A stretch of DNA of 10,591 nucleotides from Syntrophomonadaceae bacterium (GCA_012512295.1 JAAZDI010000227.1:1-10591), one strand, 5' to 3'; positions 1 through 7,353 are shown, numbered from the stretch's first letter. Numbers and translations are program-made. The notes: generated from the letters alone by a model not told the origin.

Positions 1-72
1 GAAATTAAAGGGTTAACTTGCCAAAAAAAGCAAAAAATTAATATTTGTGACCCAGAACAACGCATATTGTAA
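1..72 (+). CDS. 3' end of an upstream gene, possibly mcsB (partial)
   Basis: Frame 1 is open from the first base to a TAA at 70-72 and gives 23 residues ending in DPEQRIL; the other two plus frames stop almost at once. The stop is 40 bases before clpC, normal operon spacing. In Firmicutes the gene before clpC is usually mcsB (protein arginine kinase), which would fit a basic C-terminal tail such as this. The piece is too short to show any family motif, and an open frame of 23 codons can arise by chance, so the identity rests on synteny only. Confidence 0.35.
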   Translation, partial: EIKGLTCQKKQKINICDPEQRIL

Positions 73-112
73 TTTTAGTTAAGTAATATTTTCTTGAAAG
101 GGGGCTGGTATA

Positions 113-2548
113 ATGTTTGCCCGTTTTACAGAAAGAGCGCAAAAAGTATTGATTTACTCGCAGGAAGAAGCGCGTCGGCTTCAGCACGGCGCAGTAGGGA
201 CTGAGCATTTGCTTCTGGGTTTAATTCGTGAGGGTGAAAGTGTGGCGGCCCGGGTTTTAAGCAATCTGGGAATAAATCTGGAGCAAGTTCGGGAAAAAAT
301 CATTAGCTTGGTCGGAACTGGTCCAGCACCGGTTCAAGAAGTCAGTTTAACCCCCCGGACTAAGAAGGTCCTGGAACTATCAGTTGATGAGGCCCGACAG
401 CTAGGAGCGGGCTATGTTGGGACCGAACACCTGTTATTGGGTCTAATTCGGGAGGGTGAAGGAGTAGCCGCGCGTGTTTTAAATGATTTAGGGGTTAATT
501 TACAACAAGTTCGGAGTCAAATCATTAACATGCTCGGGGCTGGACCGGGGCAAATATTAGGGGGCCCACCGGCCAGCGGTGGACGCAGTCAACAAGGCAG
601 TAAAACGCCGGTGCTGGATCAGTTCAGTCGTGATCTCACCGCATATGCTAAAGATGGCAAACTTGACCCGGTTATTGGCCGCGATAAGGAGATTGAACGG
701 GTAGTTCAGATCCTTAGCCGTCGGACCAAGAATAACCCGGTCTTAGTCGGGGATCCCGGGGTAGGAAAGACAGCCATCGCTGAGGGTTTGGCCCAGCGCA
801 TTATCAAAAAAGAGGTGCCCGAAATTCTAACCGATAAAAGGGTCCTGGCCCTGGATCTGTCTTCGGTCGTTGCTGGAACCAAGTATCGTGGCGAGTTCGA
901 AGAAAGACTGAAAAAGATTGTTGACGAGATCCGTAATGCCGGCAATGTGATCATTTTTATCGATGAATTGCATACCTTAATTGGTGCGGGCGGGGCCGAA
1001 GGAGCGATTGATGCGGCTAATATCTTAAAACCTGCTCTCGCTAGAGGAGAGTTACAGTGTATCGGGGCAACCACCCTGGATGAGTATCGAAAGCATATTG
1101 AAAAGGACCCGGCCTTGGAAAGACGATTCCAACCTATTATAGTGGAAGAACCGAGTGTGGAAGAGACGATTAAGATTCTCTATGGCTTACGCGATCGCTA
1201 TGAAGCTCACCACCGAGTCAAGATCACTGATGAGGCGATTCAGGCCGCGGCACGGTTGGCTGATCGCTATATCACGGATCGTTTCTTGCCCGATAAGGCG
1301 ATTGACCTGGTTGATGAGGCCTCGTCACGCGTGAGACTGCGGAGCTTCACCACTCCACCGGACCTGAAGGATCTTAATCAACAGTTAGAAGAAATCCAGA
1401 AAGAAAAAGAAGAGGCGATTGCCGGGCAGGAATTCGAAAAGGCAGCCGAACTTAGGGATCGGGAGCAAAAGATTAAAGAAGAGTTAGATTCACGCCGAAA
1501 CAACTGGAAGCAGAAACAAGGGCAAGAGGAAGCCAACGTTACTGAAGAGGACATCGCGCATATTGTCTCTTCCTGGACCGGGATACCGGTTAATAAACTG
1601 GCCGAAGAGGAAAGTGAACGGCTGATTCGGCTGGAGGAGATTTTACACGAACGGGTAATTGGCCAGGATGAAGCAGTTCAGGCCGTTGCCCGCGCCGTCA
1701 GGCGGGCGCGTGCTGGACTTAAAAACCCGAAACGGCCGGTGGGTTCCTTTATCTTCTTGGGACCAACTGGAGTTGGCAAAACTGAATTAGCTCGCGCTCT
1801 CGCTGAGGCTATGTTTGGCGATGAAGATAATCTAATTCGGATCGATATGTCTGAATATATGGAGAAATTTACCGTTTCGCGCTTGGTGGGTTCACCGCCC
1901 GGGTACGTCGGTTATGATGAGGGGGGGCAATTGACTGAGGCGGTGCGCCGTAAACCCTATTCGGTCATTCTCTTTGATGAAATAGAAAAAGCCCACCCAG
2001 AGGTATTCAATATCTTGCTGCAGTTACTAGATGACGGTCGCTTAACCGATGCGCAGGGCCGAACGGTTGATTTTCGCAATACGATAGTGATAATGACTTC
2101 TAATGTCGGGGCCCAACACTTAAAACGAGAGGGAGTAATGGGATTTCGGCCGGACGTTCGAGAAGAGGATCGCTACAAAGAAATGCAAAAAAGAATATTA
2201 AATGAATTGACTCGAACCTTCCGGCCAGAATTTCTGAACCGGATTGATGAAACTATCGTCTTCCATAACTTGACCGAAGCTGAACTCAAGCAGATTATTG
2301 ACCTGATGCTCCGGGAAGTGCGCGATCGATTGGCGGAGCAAGGAATTAAGTTAGAAGTGACAGAGGCCGCTAAAGAATACTTGCTTAAAGAGGGTTATGA
2401 CCCGGCTTACGGTGCTCGACCACTCCGTCGAGCAATCCAGCGGCTAATCGAAAACGCGTTATCCGAGGAGCTATTGCGCGGGAAGTATCAAGCCGGCGAT
2501 CTAGTACGGGTTGATGCGCGGGATAATAATATCATCATTGAGAAGTAA
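113..2548 (+). CDS. clpC: ATP-dependent Clp protease ATP-binding subunit ClpC
   Basis: ClpC is a cytoplasmic AAA+ unfoldase of the Hsp100 family. It forms hexamers, threads damaged or tagged proteins into the ClpP peptidase, and acts with adaptors such as MecA or McsB. The 811-residue product has the full family layout. Two Clp N-terminal repeats occupy residues about 3-143, with the phrase GTEHLLLGLIREGE occurring twice. The first AAA domain has Walker A GDPGVGKT at 213-220, Walker B FIDE at 282-285 and an ERR arginine motif at 336-338. The coiled-coil middle (UVR-like) region is about 410-470. The second AAA domain has Walker A GPTGVGKT at 550-557, Walker B LFDE at 620-623 and sensor-2 GAR at 767-769. 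A short VMGF segment at 675-678 sits where the ClpP-docking loop is expected. The ATG is preceded by AAAGGGGG at 97-104, 8 bases away. The length is typical and nothing appears broken. No CtsR-type heptad operator is visible in the 112 upstream bases, consistent with control from a promoter further upstream. Confidence 0.98.
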   Translation: MFARFTERAQKVLIYSQEEARRLQHGAVGTEHLLLGLIREGESVAARVLSNLGINLEQVREKIISLVGTGPAPVQEVSLTPRTKKVLELSVDEARQLGAGYVGTEHLLLGLIREGEGVAARVLNDLGVNLQQVRSQIINMLGAGPGQILGGPPASGGRSQQGSKTPVLDQFSRDLTAYAKDGKLDPVIGRDKEIERVVQILSRRTKNNPVLVGDPGVGKTAIAEGLAQRIIKKEVPEILTDKRVLALDLSSVVAGTKYRGEFEERLKKIVDEIRNAGNVIIFIDELHTLIGAGGAEGAIDAANILKPALARGELQCIGATTLDEYRKHIEKDPALERRFQPIIVEEPSVEETIKILYGLRDRYEAHHRVKITDEAIQAAARLADRYITDRFLPDKAIDLVDEASSRVRLRSFTTPPDLKDLNQQLEEIQKEKEEAIAGQEFEKAAELRDREQKIKEELDSRRNNWKQKQGQEEANVTEEDIAHIVSSWTGIPVNKLAEEESERLIRLEEILHERVIGQDEAVQAVARAVRRARAGLKNPKRPVGSFIFLGPTGVGKTELARALAEAMFGDEDNLIRIDMSEYMEKFTVSRLVGSPPGYVGYDEGGQLTEAVRRKPYSVILFDEIEKAHPEVFNILLQLLDDGRLTDAQGRTVDFRNTIVIMTSNVGAQHLKREGVMGFRPDVREEDRYKEMQKRILNELTRTFRPEFLNRIDETIVFHNLTEAELKQIIDLMLREVRDRLAEQGIKLEVTEAAKEYLLKEGYDPAYGARPLRRAIQRLIENALSEELLRGKYQAGDLVRVDARDNNIIIEK

Positions 2549-2549
2549 C

Positions 2550-2578
2550 CTGACACGCGAATGTATTAATGTTATAAT
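2550..2578 (+). promoter_or_regulatory. Sigma-A-type promoter for radA
   Basis: CTGACA at 2550-2555 (one mismatch to TTGACA) is followed after exactly 17 bases by a perfect TATAAT at 2573-2578. The site begins 2 bases after the clpC stop codon and ends 46 bases before the radA start. It would let radA and disA be transcribed separately from clpC. This is read from the sequence; activity is inferred. Confidence 0.75.
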
Positions 2579-2624
2579 TGTCGCAGGGCTTAATTGACTG
2601 GAATAGAGAAGGGGAGATGGCTGT

Positions 2625-3986
2625 TTGACCAAAGTGCGCACCAAATTCCTTTGTCAGCAATGCGGATTTGAAGCAGCCAAATGGGTTGGCCGCTGCCCTG
2701 GTTGTCTGGAATGGAATTCGTTGGTTGAGAAAACAGCCGCTCCTTCTTTTCCCCTTAGGTCCGATCAAAAACCAGTCAATAACCCTCAAGTAATTAGTGA
2801 TGTTCTTGTTGATTCGGGTATCCGCTACCGAACCGGGAGCGCGGAGGTTGATCGGGTCCTGGGTGGGGGACTTGTTCCTGGTTCGCTAGTCCTCCTAAGC
2901 GGAGATCCCGGGATCGGCAAATCTACCCTGTTGCTCCAAGTAGCCCGCTGGTTGTCCGACCAGAATGGACCAGTTTTGTATGTTACGGCTGAAGAATCGG
3001 TTCAGCAGATAGCCTTAAGAGCTAGCCGGTTGGGGATAAACTCAAACCGGCTAATGGTTCTAGGAGAGGCTGATCTGGGGATCGTTGCGGAACATATCAA
3101 GCAGCTTAACCCGCTGATGGTGATTATTGATTCTATTCAAACCGTTTTCAGTCCGGAACTGGTAATGGCGCCAGGTACTCTGGGCCAAGTGCGGGAAAGT
3201 ACGGCTTTCTTGATGAATTTAGCCAAAACAACGCAGATAGTGGTTTGGATAGTCGGTCACGTGACTAAGGATGGGGCAATTGCCGGACCCCGAGTACTGG
3301 AGCATATGGTCGATGTTGTGCTTCACCTAGATGGGGAACGGCATCACAGTTTTCGCATTCTGCGGGGAATGAAAAACCGTTTTGGCTCCACAAATGAAAG
3401 CGGCATTCTCGAGATGCAGGAAACTGGGCTGGTGGATGTGACTAATCCCTCGGAGTGGTTCTTGACAGAACGACCGATTAATGCGGCTGGATCGGTGGTC
3501 GTGGCTACTTTAGAGGGAACACGGCCTTTATTGGTTGAGGTTCAAGCCTTGGTAGTACCGGGGGGATTTGGTCAACCGCGGCGGAGTATTACTGGGGCTG
3601 ATTACAATCGGGTATCATTAATTCTGGCGGTGCTGGAAAAGCGAGTGGGTCTCAACATTTTGAACCAGGATGTTTTCGTTAATGTGGTCGGGGGAACAAA
3701 AGTAATTGAACCGGCGGCGGACCTCGGTATTGCCTTGGCTTTGGCCTCCAGTTTTAAAGGAATCCCAGCCAACAGGGATCTATTAGTCACCGGGGAAATA
3801 GGATTAACCGGGGAAATCCGGTCCGTGGGTCAGATAAATAAACGCTTGCAGGAAGCTGCTCGACTTGGCTTTAAACAATTGATCATTCCAAAGGGAAATG
3901 AGCGACAGGTGAAAAACCCAGCCGGTACTGAATTGATTGGCGTAGTTACCCTGGAAGAGGCCTTGGAAGTTGTTTTTTCGGGTTAA
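2625..3986 (+). CDS. radA: DNA repair protein RadA (Sms)
   Basis: RadA is a RecA-like ATPase that promotes branch migration during recombination and helps process stalled or damaged replication forks. The 453-residue product has the standard parts in order. An N-terminal C4 zinc finger has C10, C13, C24 and C27. The RecA-like core has Walker A GDPGIGKST at 93-101 and Walker B VIIDS at 166-170. The RadA-specific KNRFG motif is at 250-254. A C-terminal Lon-protease-like domain runs from about 290 to the end and includes GGTKVIEPAADL at 356-367. The start is a TTG, chosen because GAAGGGGAG lies about 8 bases upstream and the zinc finger begins at the expected distance from it. It follows clpC by 76 bases containing its own promoter and precedes disA, the usual Firmicutes order. 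It is complete and of normal length. Confidence 0.97.
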   Translation: MTKVRTKFLCQQCGFEAAKWVGRCPGCLEWNSLVEKTAAPSFPLRSDQKPVNNPQVISDVLVDSGIRYRTGSAEVDRVLGGGLVPGSLVLLSGDPGIGKSTLLLQVARWLSDQNGPVLYVTAEESVQQIALRASRLGINSNRLMVLGEADLGIVAEHIKQLNPLMVIIDSIQTVFSPELVMAPGTLGQVRESTAFLMNLAKTTQIVVWIVGHVTKDGAIAGPRVLEHMVDVVLHLDGERHHSFRILRGMKNRFGSTNESGILEMQETGLVDVTNPSEWFLTERPINAAGSVVVATLEGTRPLLVEVQALVVPGGFGQPRRSITGADYNRVSLILAVLEKRVGLNILNQDVFVNVVGGTKVIEPAADLGIALALASSFKGIPANRDLLVTGEIGLTGEIRSVGQINKRLQEAARLGFKQLIIPKGNERQVKNPAGTELIGVVTLEEALEVVFSG

Positions 3987-4101
3987 ACTTTTTATTTTCG
4001 TTCCCGGTCTAGTCTGCTGATTGAGTTAATCCACCAGCGTCAGCATGGTTTTATCTTGGTTTAGGTCCAATGTCTGATTTTTTAAGCGGAGGAAGACGAG
4101 A

Positions 4102-5490
4102 ATGGATAATGGAATGACCAAAGTTAGTCGGACAGTGGATATGACAGAAGAATTAATGGAGAAAAGAGAAGTTCAAGCGGAAGCAGTTGACCGACGCCTG
4201 CGGGAAGGGAGAGAAACAAAAGAAAGCAAAGAATATCGGGAGCTAAGGGATGCCCGGCCAGTTAAAGATCCAAGAGGGTTAAAAGATTTTAAAGAACAGC
4301 GAGATACCCGGGGAGAGAATAGGGAAGTGCGGGAAGATAAAGAAGAAAAAAGAGATGATCGATTACGCGAAGATAGGTTTACTAAAGATGAAAGATATCA
4401 TGAGGAGCGGTATCGTGAGGAAAAGTTCTTGGAAGAGAAACTGGTGAAGGCTTTAAAAATTTTGGCTCCGGGAACAGCCCTGCGGAGTGGCATCGAAAAT
4501 ATACTCCGCGGGAAAATGGGGGCTTTAATCGTCGTCGGTGACGGCCCGCAGGTAATGGCCGCCACTGAAGGCGGATTTAAGATTGATTGTGAATTTACTC
4601 CTGCATATCTATATGAACTGGCGAAAATGGACGGAGCGATTATTTTAAGTCATGATGCCCGACGAATTCTTTATGCTAACACCCAGTTAGTCCCTAATCC
4701 AGAAATACCATCTCACGAAACCGGAATCCGCCACCGAACTGCCGAACGAATGGCTCGGCAAACCGGAGAACTAGTAATCGCCATCTCCCAGAGACGCAGT
4801 TTAATTACCCTTTATCAAGGCCCTACCAAGTATATGCTCCAAGATATTGGGTTGCTGTTGGTTAAGGCGAATCAGGCTTTGCAGACTCTAGAAAAATATC
4901 GGACGGTCTTGGATAAGGATCTGATTAGTCTAAGTGCGTTAGAATTTGAAGATATGGTTACTGTTTTTGAGGTGGCCCGGGTTATTCAACGTTGCCAGTT
5001 GGTAATTAGGATCGTTAAGGAGTTAGAAGGATATATCTGTGAATTGGGTACTGAAGGACGATTGGTGAGCATGCAGATGCACGAATTGGCCGGTAATGCC
5101 GAGAATGAAGTCTTGTTAGTCATTCAAGATTACGGCGTTTTCCCAAATGAAAAATCTCCCCGAGAAATTCATGAACAATTAAATCGCTGGACATCAGAAG
5201 AGTTAACTGATTTGGTAGCAATTGGTCGGGCCTTGGGTTATGGAGCTTCGGCGAGCATTCTGGATTTATCAGTTTCCTCAAGAGGATACCGAATTTTGCA
5301 AAAAGTTCCCCGCCTGCCTACGTCGGTTATTTCTAACCTAGTCGAGACAATCGGCAATTTACCCAGAATCCTTAAGGCTTCTATTGAAGAGTTAGACGAA
5401 GTTGAGGGAATTGGTGAAGTAAGAGCCCGAGCGATAAAGAACGGACTCAAGAGGTTGCAAGAGCAGGTTATTTTAGATCAAAGAATATGA
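4102..5490 (+). CDS. disA: DNA integrity scanning diadenylate cyclase DisA with a long charged N-terminal extension
   Basis: DisA is an octameric enzyme that joins two ATP molecules into cyclic di-AMP. It binds branched DNA, which lowers its activity, and so links genome integrity to signalling. The catalytic DAC domain spans about residues 114-240, with the DGA motif at 177-179 and the RHR motif (GIRHRTAER) at 209-216. A helical linker follows, and the C-terminal helix-hairpin-helix DNA-binding motif is around 434-449 (EGIGEVRARAIKNG). The oddity is the N-terminus. B. subtilis DisA has about 20 residues before the APGTPLR block, whereas here about 120 precede APGTALR, and residues 20-113 consist largely of K, R, E and D. 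The annotated ATG has a strong site, GGAGGA at 4088-4093, so the extension should be translated. An in-frame GTG at 4444 with GGAAGAG 6 bases upstream could give a 348-residue form of ordinary length. The gene lies 115 bases after radA, with no clear promoter or terminator between them. Confidence 0.96.
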   Translation: MDNGMTKVSRTVDMTEELMEKREVQAEAVDRRLREGRETKESKEYRELRDARPVKDPRGLKDFKEQRDTRGENREVREDKEEKRDDRLREDRFTKDERYHEERYREEKFLEEKLVKALKILAPGTALRSGIENILRGKMGALIVVGDGPQVMAATEGGFKIDCEFTPAYLYELAKMDGAIILSHDARRILYANTQLVPNPEIPSHETGIRHRTAERMARQTGELVIAISQRRSLITLYQGPTKYMLQDIGLLLVKANQALQTLEKYRTVLDKDLISLSALEFEDMVTVFEVARVIQRCQLVIRIVKELEGYICELGTEGRLVSMQMHELAGNAENEVLLVIQDYGVFPNEKSPREIHEQLNRWTSEELTDLVAIGRALGYGASASILDLSVSSRGYRILQKVPRLPTSVISNLVETIGNLPRILKASIEELDEVEGIGEVRARAIKNGLKRLQEQVILDQRI

Positions 5491-5528
5491 GTTAATCGGC
5501 CATTGTTTAAAGTACAGAATCTTGTTTG

Positions 5529-5547
5529 GACCATGATAATTATGGTC
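5529..5547. terminator. Weak hairpin between convergent genes
   Basis: GACCAT (5529-5534) and ATGGTC (5542-5547) form a perfect 6-base-pair stem around a 7-base AT-rich loop. The stem lies in the 57-base gap between the ends of disA and the convergent minus-strand gene, directly after the latter's stop. Neither strand has a clear T-tract after it, so intrinsic termination is uncertain; an mRNA 3'-end stabiliser is equally possible. Confidence 0.3.
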
Positions 5548-5943
5548 TCAAGTGAGGTTAAAGATGCGTAGGGTGCTGATTTTTTTATGTTCCTTGAGAA
5601 AAACATCATACAAGTTCAGATCCAGCAGATTACATAGGGCGGTAATGTAAAAAAGCAGTTTTCCAAGTTCCATCTCGACGACTTCCTGGCAGGAAGGACA
5701 GAGTGAACCTTGAAGATGGCTCTCCAGGTAGCTTTTTAAATCGGCGAGAGTGGCCTCAGGAGGAATTAGTTTCTTCTTAGCATCTATTTGAATGCAACCA
5801 CAACCGGTTACTGCTTTAGTGACAGCACGATTTACTCTGGCGGTAGCTTCTTGCGATTTAGATAAAACGTCAAGAATACTGTGATGTCGAATGAGTAATT
5901 CGGCAACAGTATTCTGAAATTCATCGCAGAGCAGGTCCTTCAT
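5548..5943 (-). CDS. Conserved small protein of unknown function with CGC and CPSC cysteine motifs
   Basis: The product is 131 residues, mostly helical in appearance, soluble, with no signal peptide or membrane segment. It has C6, a CGC at 48-50, a CPSC at 82-85 and C104, so CxC plus CxxC could bind a metal or form a redox pair. The C-terminal part (about 88-125, ELGKLLFYITALCNLLDLNLY) recalls the last helices of MazG-like nucleotide pyrophosphohydrolases, but the complete acidic ExxE/ExxD set is not evident. From memory, similar Clostridial proteins in this position are annotated as DUF1573; this is a recollection, not a search. A longer reading frame begins at 6021, but I chose the ATG at 5943 because AAAGGAG lies 11 bases upstream and the conserved-looking sequence starts at MKDLLCDEFQ. 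Transcription runs against disA and away from the PIN/TRAM gene, so this is a single-gene unit with its own promoter. Confidence 0.8.
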   Translation of the reverse strand: MKDLLCDEFQNTVAELLIRHHSILDVLSKSQEATARVNRAVTKAVTGCGCIQIDAKKKLIPPEATLADLKSYLESHLQGSLCPSCQEVVEMELGKLLFYITALCNLLDLNLYDVFLKEHKKISTLRIFNLT

Positions 5944-5982
5944 GCAATCGGTCACTCCTTTGCTCCAAAGCTCAAAGCTGAT

Positions 5983-5998
5983 TCTGAGAATTCTCAGA
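5983..5998. promoter_or_regulatory. Perfect 16-base dyad in the leader of the minus-strand gene
   Basis: TCTGAGAATTCTCAGA is perfectly self-complementary over 16 bases. It lies between the minus-strand promoter (6023-6052) and the Shine-Dalgarno site (5955-5961), just downstream of the predicted transcription start. This is a position used by repressor operators. As RNA it would make a hairpin with almost no loop, so a DNA-binding site for a homodimeric regulator is more likely. The regulator is unknown; it is not a LexA or CtsR box. Confidence 0.45.
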
Positions 5999-6022
5999 TT
6001 CACTTTTGCTATTGTACTCACT

Positions 6023-6052
6023 ATTATAATGATAAGTACTTTCTATTGTCAA
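6023..6052 (-). promoter_or_regulatory. Consensus sigma-A promoter for the minus-strand gene
   Basis: Read on the minus strand, TTGACA (6052-6047) and TATAAT (6028-6023) are both perfect and separated by 18 bases. The predicted start point near 6016 leaves a leader of about 70 bases before the ATG at 5943. The -10 region overlaps an AT-rich stretch (6024-6038) with partial similarity to a PerR/Fur-type box. Confidence 0.75.
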
Positions 6053-6055
6053 TGC

Positions 6056-6107
6056 ACACGGGTGACGGAGGGAACCGCTGGACACGGATGACGGAGGAAG
6101 TCGCTTT
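6056..6107 (+). repeat. Imperfect 26-base tandem duplication between divergent promoters
   Basis: Bases 6056-6081 and 6082-6107 align without gaps at 20 of 26 positions. Both share ACACGG, then TGACGGAGG, then CGCT. The two copies fill most of the space between the minus-strand promoter and the plus-strand promoter at 6135. There is no coding potential; this could be a tandem protein-binding site or a simple duplication. Confidence 0.7.
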
Positions 6108-6134
6108 CTGGCGTAAGATCGGGAATCCTGCTTT

Positions 6135-6163
6135 TTGACAGGGTTTATCGGGGTTGTTATAAT
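6135..6163 (+). promoter_or_regulatory. Perfect consensus sigma-A promoter for the PIN/TRAM-ispD-ispF-gltX run
   Basis: TTGACA at 6135-6140 and TATAAT at 6158-6163 both match the sigma-A consensus exactly, with the ideal 17-base spacer. The predicted start near 6170 gives a leader of about 38 bases. That leader ends in a full Shine-Dalgarno sequence, AAAGGAGGTG at 6190-6199, ahead of the ATG at 6208. No other clear promoter is seen before gltX, so this is probably the main promoter of the four-gene unit. Confidence 0.85.
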
Positions 6164-6207
6164 GAGTGCTAGGAATTGCCAAGCTAGAAAGGAGGTGAAA
6201 AAGTTTA

Positions 6208-7353
6208 ATGGGACAAAAAGTGGTAAGAATCATCATTACTCTGATTGGAGGTGGTCTGGGGCTTTGGTTAAGTAGGATTGTTTTGGACAGTAGTTTTGTT
6301 AACTCAATACTTCCAGTTGGCTCCATGATGGAGTATACTTTGATTGGTTTAAGTACAGGGATTTTGGCTCTGTTAGCCTTTGCGCTTGCTCCTTGGTGTA
6401 TGCGAAAAGTAGTTCAAGCGGCTGCCGGAGTGGAAAATGCCCTGCAAAAAACGCCAACTCAGGATTTACTGGGTGGTGCTTTAGGACTAATTATCGGCCT
6501 TATAATAGCTACTCTGTTAGGTTATTCTTTTTCTTATGTTCCGGTAATTGGCGGATATTTAGCGATTATTGTTAGTTTAGGGTTGGGTTATTTGGGCCTT
6601 TTACTAGGAATGAAGAGAAAGGATGAATTGTTGGCAGTTTTTTCGATTTTTCCACGGATAGGGGGGCGCGATAAGGATCGTGCCTTAAAAAGTGAAGTAC
6701 GTGGTCGATACAAAATTTTAGATACTAGCGTTATAATCGATGGAAGAATCGCTGATATTTGTCAGAGTGGATTTATTGAGGGGGTTCTGGTTGTCCCTTC
6801 TTTTGTTCTTGAAGAACTGCGCCATGTCGCTGATTCTTCTGATTTATTAAAACGCAGCCGGGGTAGACGCGGCCTGGATATTCTGAACGAAATGCGAAAA
6901 AACCCAAACATCACCGTTGAGGTAGTGGAAGATGATTTTGAAGATTTAACTGAAGTTGACAGTAAGCTGGTTAGATTGGCGCAACTCAAGCAGGGTTATA
7001 TCCTGACTAATGATTATAATTTAAACAAGGTGGCTGAATTACAGGGAGTTAAGGTTTTAAACATCAACGAATTGGCCAATGCCGTCAAACCGATTGTTTT
7101 ACCTGGTGAAGAAATGGTTGTTCAAGTAATTAAGGATGGTAAAGAAGCTGGTCAAGGAGTTGGCTATTTGGATGACGGAACAATGATCGTCATCGACGGA
7201 GGTCGCCGTTTTATCGGCCAGTCCGTGGATGTTTTTGTGACGAGTGTTTTTCAAACAGCCGCGGGACGGATGATTTTTGCTAAGCCAAGAGGCACAGACA
7301 AGAAGATGCCGGGTACCGGTACGAACGTTAATGAGGTGAATTTACTTGGCTAA
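6208..7353 (+). CDS. yacL: YacL-type integral membrane PIN/TRAM domain protein
   Basis: This 381-residue protein matches the YacL family of Firmicutes. The N-terminal part has about four hydrophobic membrane segments (roughly 7-25, 41-63, 88-108 and 112-135). A cytoplasmic PIN nuclease-like domain (about 168-290) begins YKILDTSVIIDGR and has candidate metal-binding acidic residues D172, D178, E202/E203, D251 and D269. A C-terminal TRAM domain (about 295-360) is of the type that contacts RNA. PIN domains are Mg-dependent ribonucleases in many proteins, but the cellular role of YacL is not established. The ATG has a near-perfect ribosome binding site (AAAGGAGGTG) and the gene is the first of its transcription unit. 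Its last 8 bases overlap the ispD start, which suggests translational coupling. The gene symbol is given by homology and synteny. Confidence 0.92.
   Translation: MGQKVVRIIITLIGGGLGLWLSRIVLDSSFVNSILPVGSMMEYTLIGLSTGILALLAFALAPWCMRKVVQAAAGVENALQKTPTQDLLGGALGLIIGLIIATLLGYSFSYVPVIGGYLAIIVSLGLGYLGLLLGMKRKDELLAVFSIFPRIGGRDKDRALKSEVRGRYKILDTSVIIDGRIADICQSGFIEGVLVVPSFVLEELRHVADSSDLLKRSRGRRGLDILNEMRKNPNITVEVVEDDFEDLTEVDSKLVRLAQLKQGYILTNDYNLNKVAELQGVKVLNINELANAVKPIVLPGEEMVVQVIKDGKEAGQGVGYLDDGTMIVIDGGRRFIGQSVDVFVTSVFQTAAGRMIFAKPRGTDKKMPGTGTNVNEVNLLG

Noticed and set aside
706..1074. 122-codon minus-strand open frame inside clpC
   Set aside because: It lies entirely within the strongly conserved first ATPase domain of ClpC, has low-complexity composition and no ribosome binding site; it is an antisense shadow.
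2535..2789. Minus-strand frame across the clpC-radA junction
   Set aside because: It covers a clear plus-strand promoter and the RadA zinc finger and has no recognisable protein features.
3987..4101. A promoter or terminator between radA and disA
   Set aside because: No well-spaced -35/-10 pair and no stem followed by a T-run could be found in these 115 bases; the T-rich start at 3987-3999 has no stem before it.
5944..6021. Longer N-terminus for the minus-strand gene
   Set aside because: The extra 26 codons run through the palindrome and the Shine-Dalgarno site, and the upstream ATG would leave almost no leader after the promoter.
6024..6326. 100-codon minus-strand frame over the divergent promoter region
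   Set aside because: It overlaps the consensus promoter, the tandem repeat and the start of the PIN/TRAM gene, and its sequence is not protein-like.
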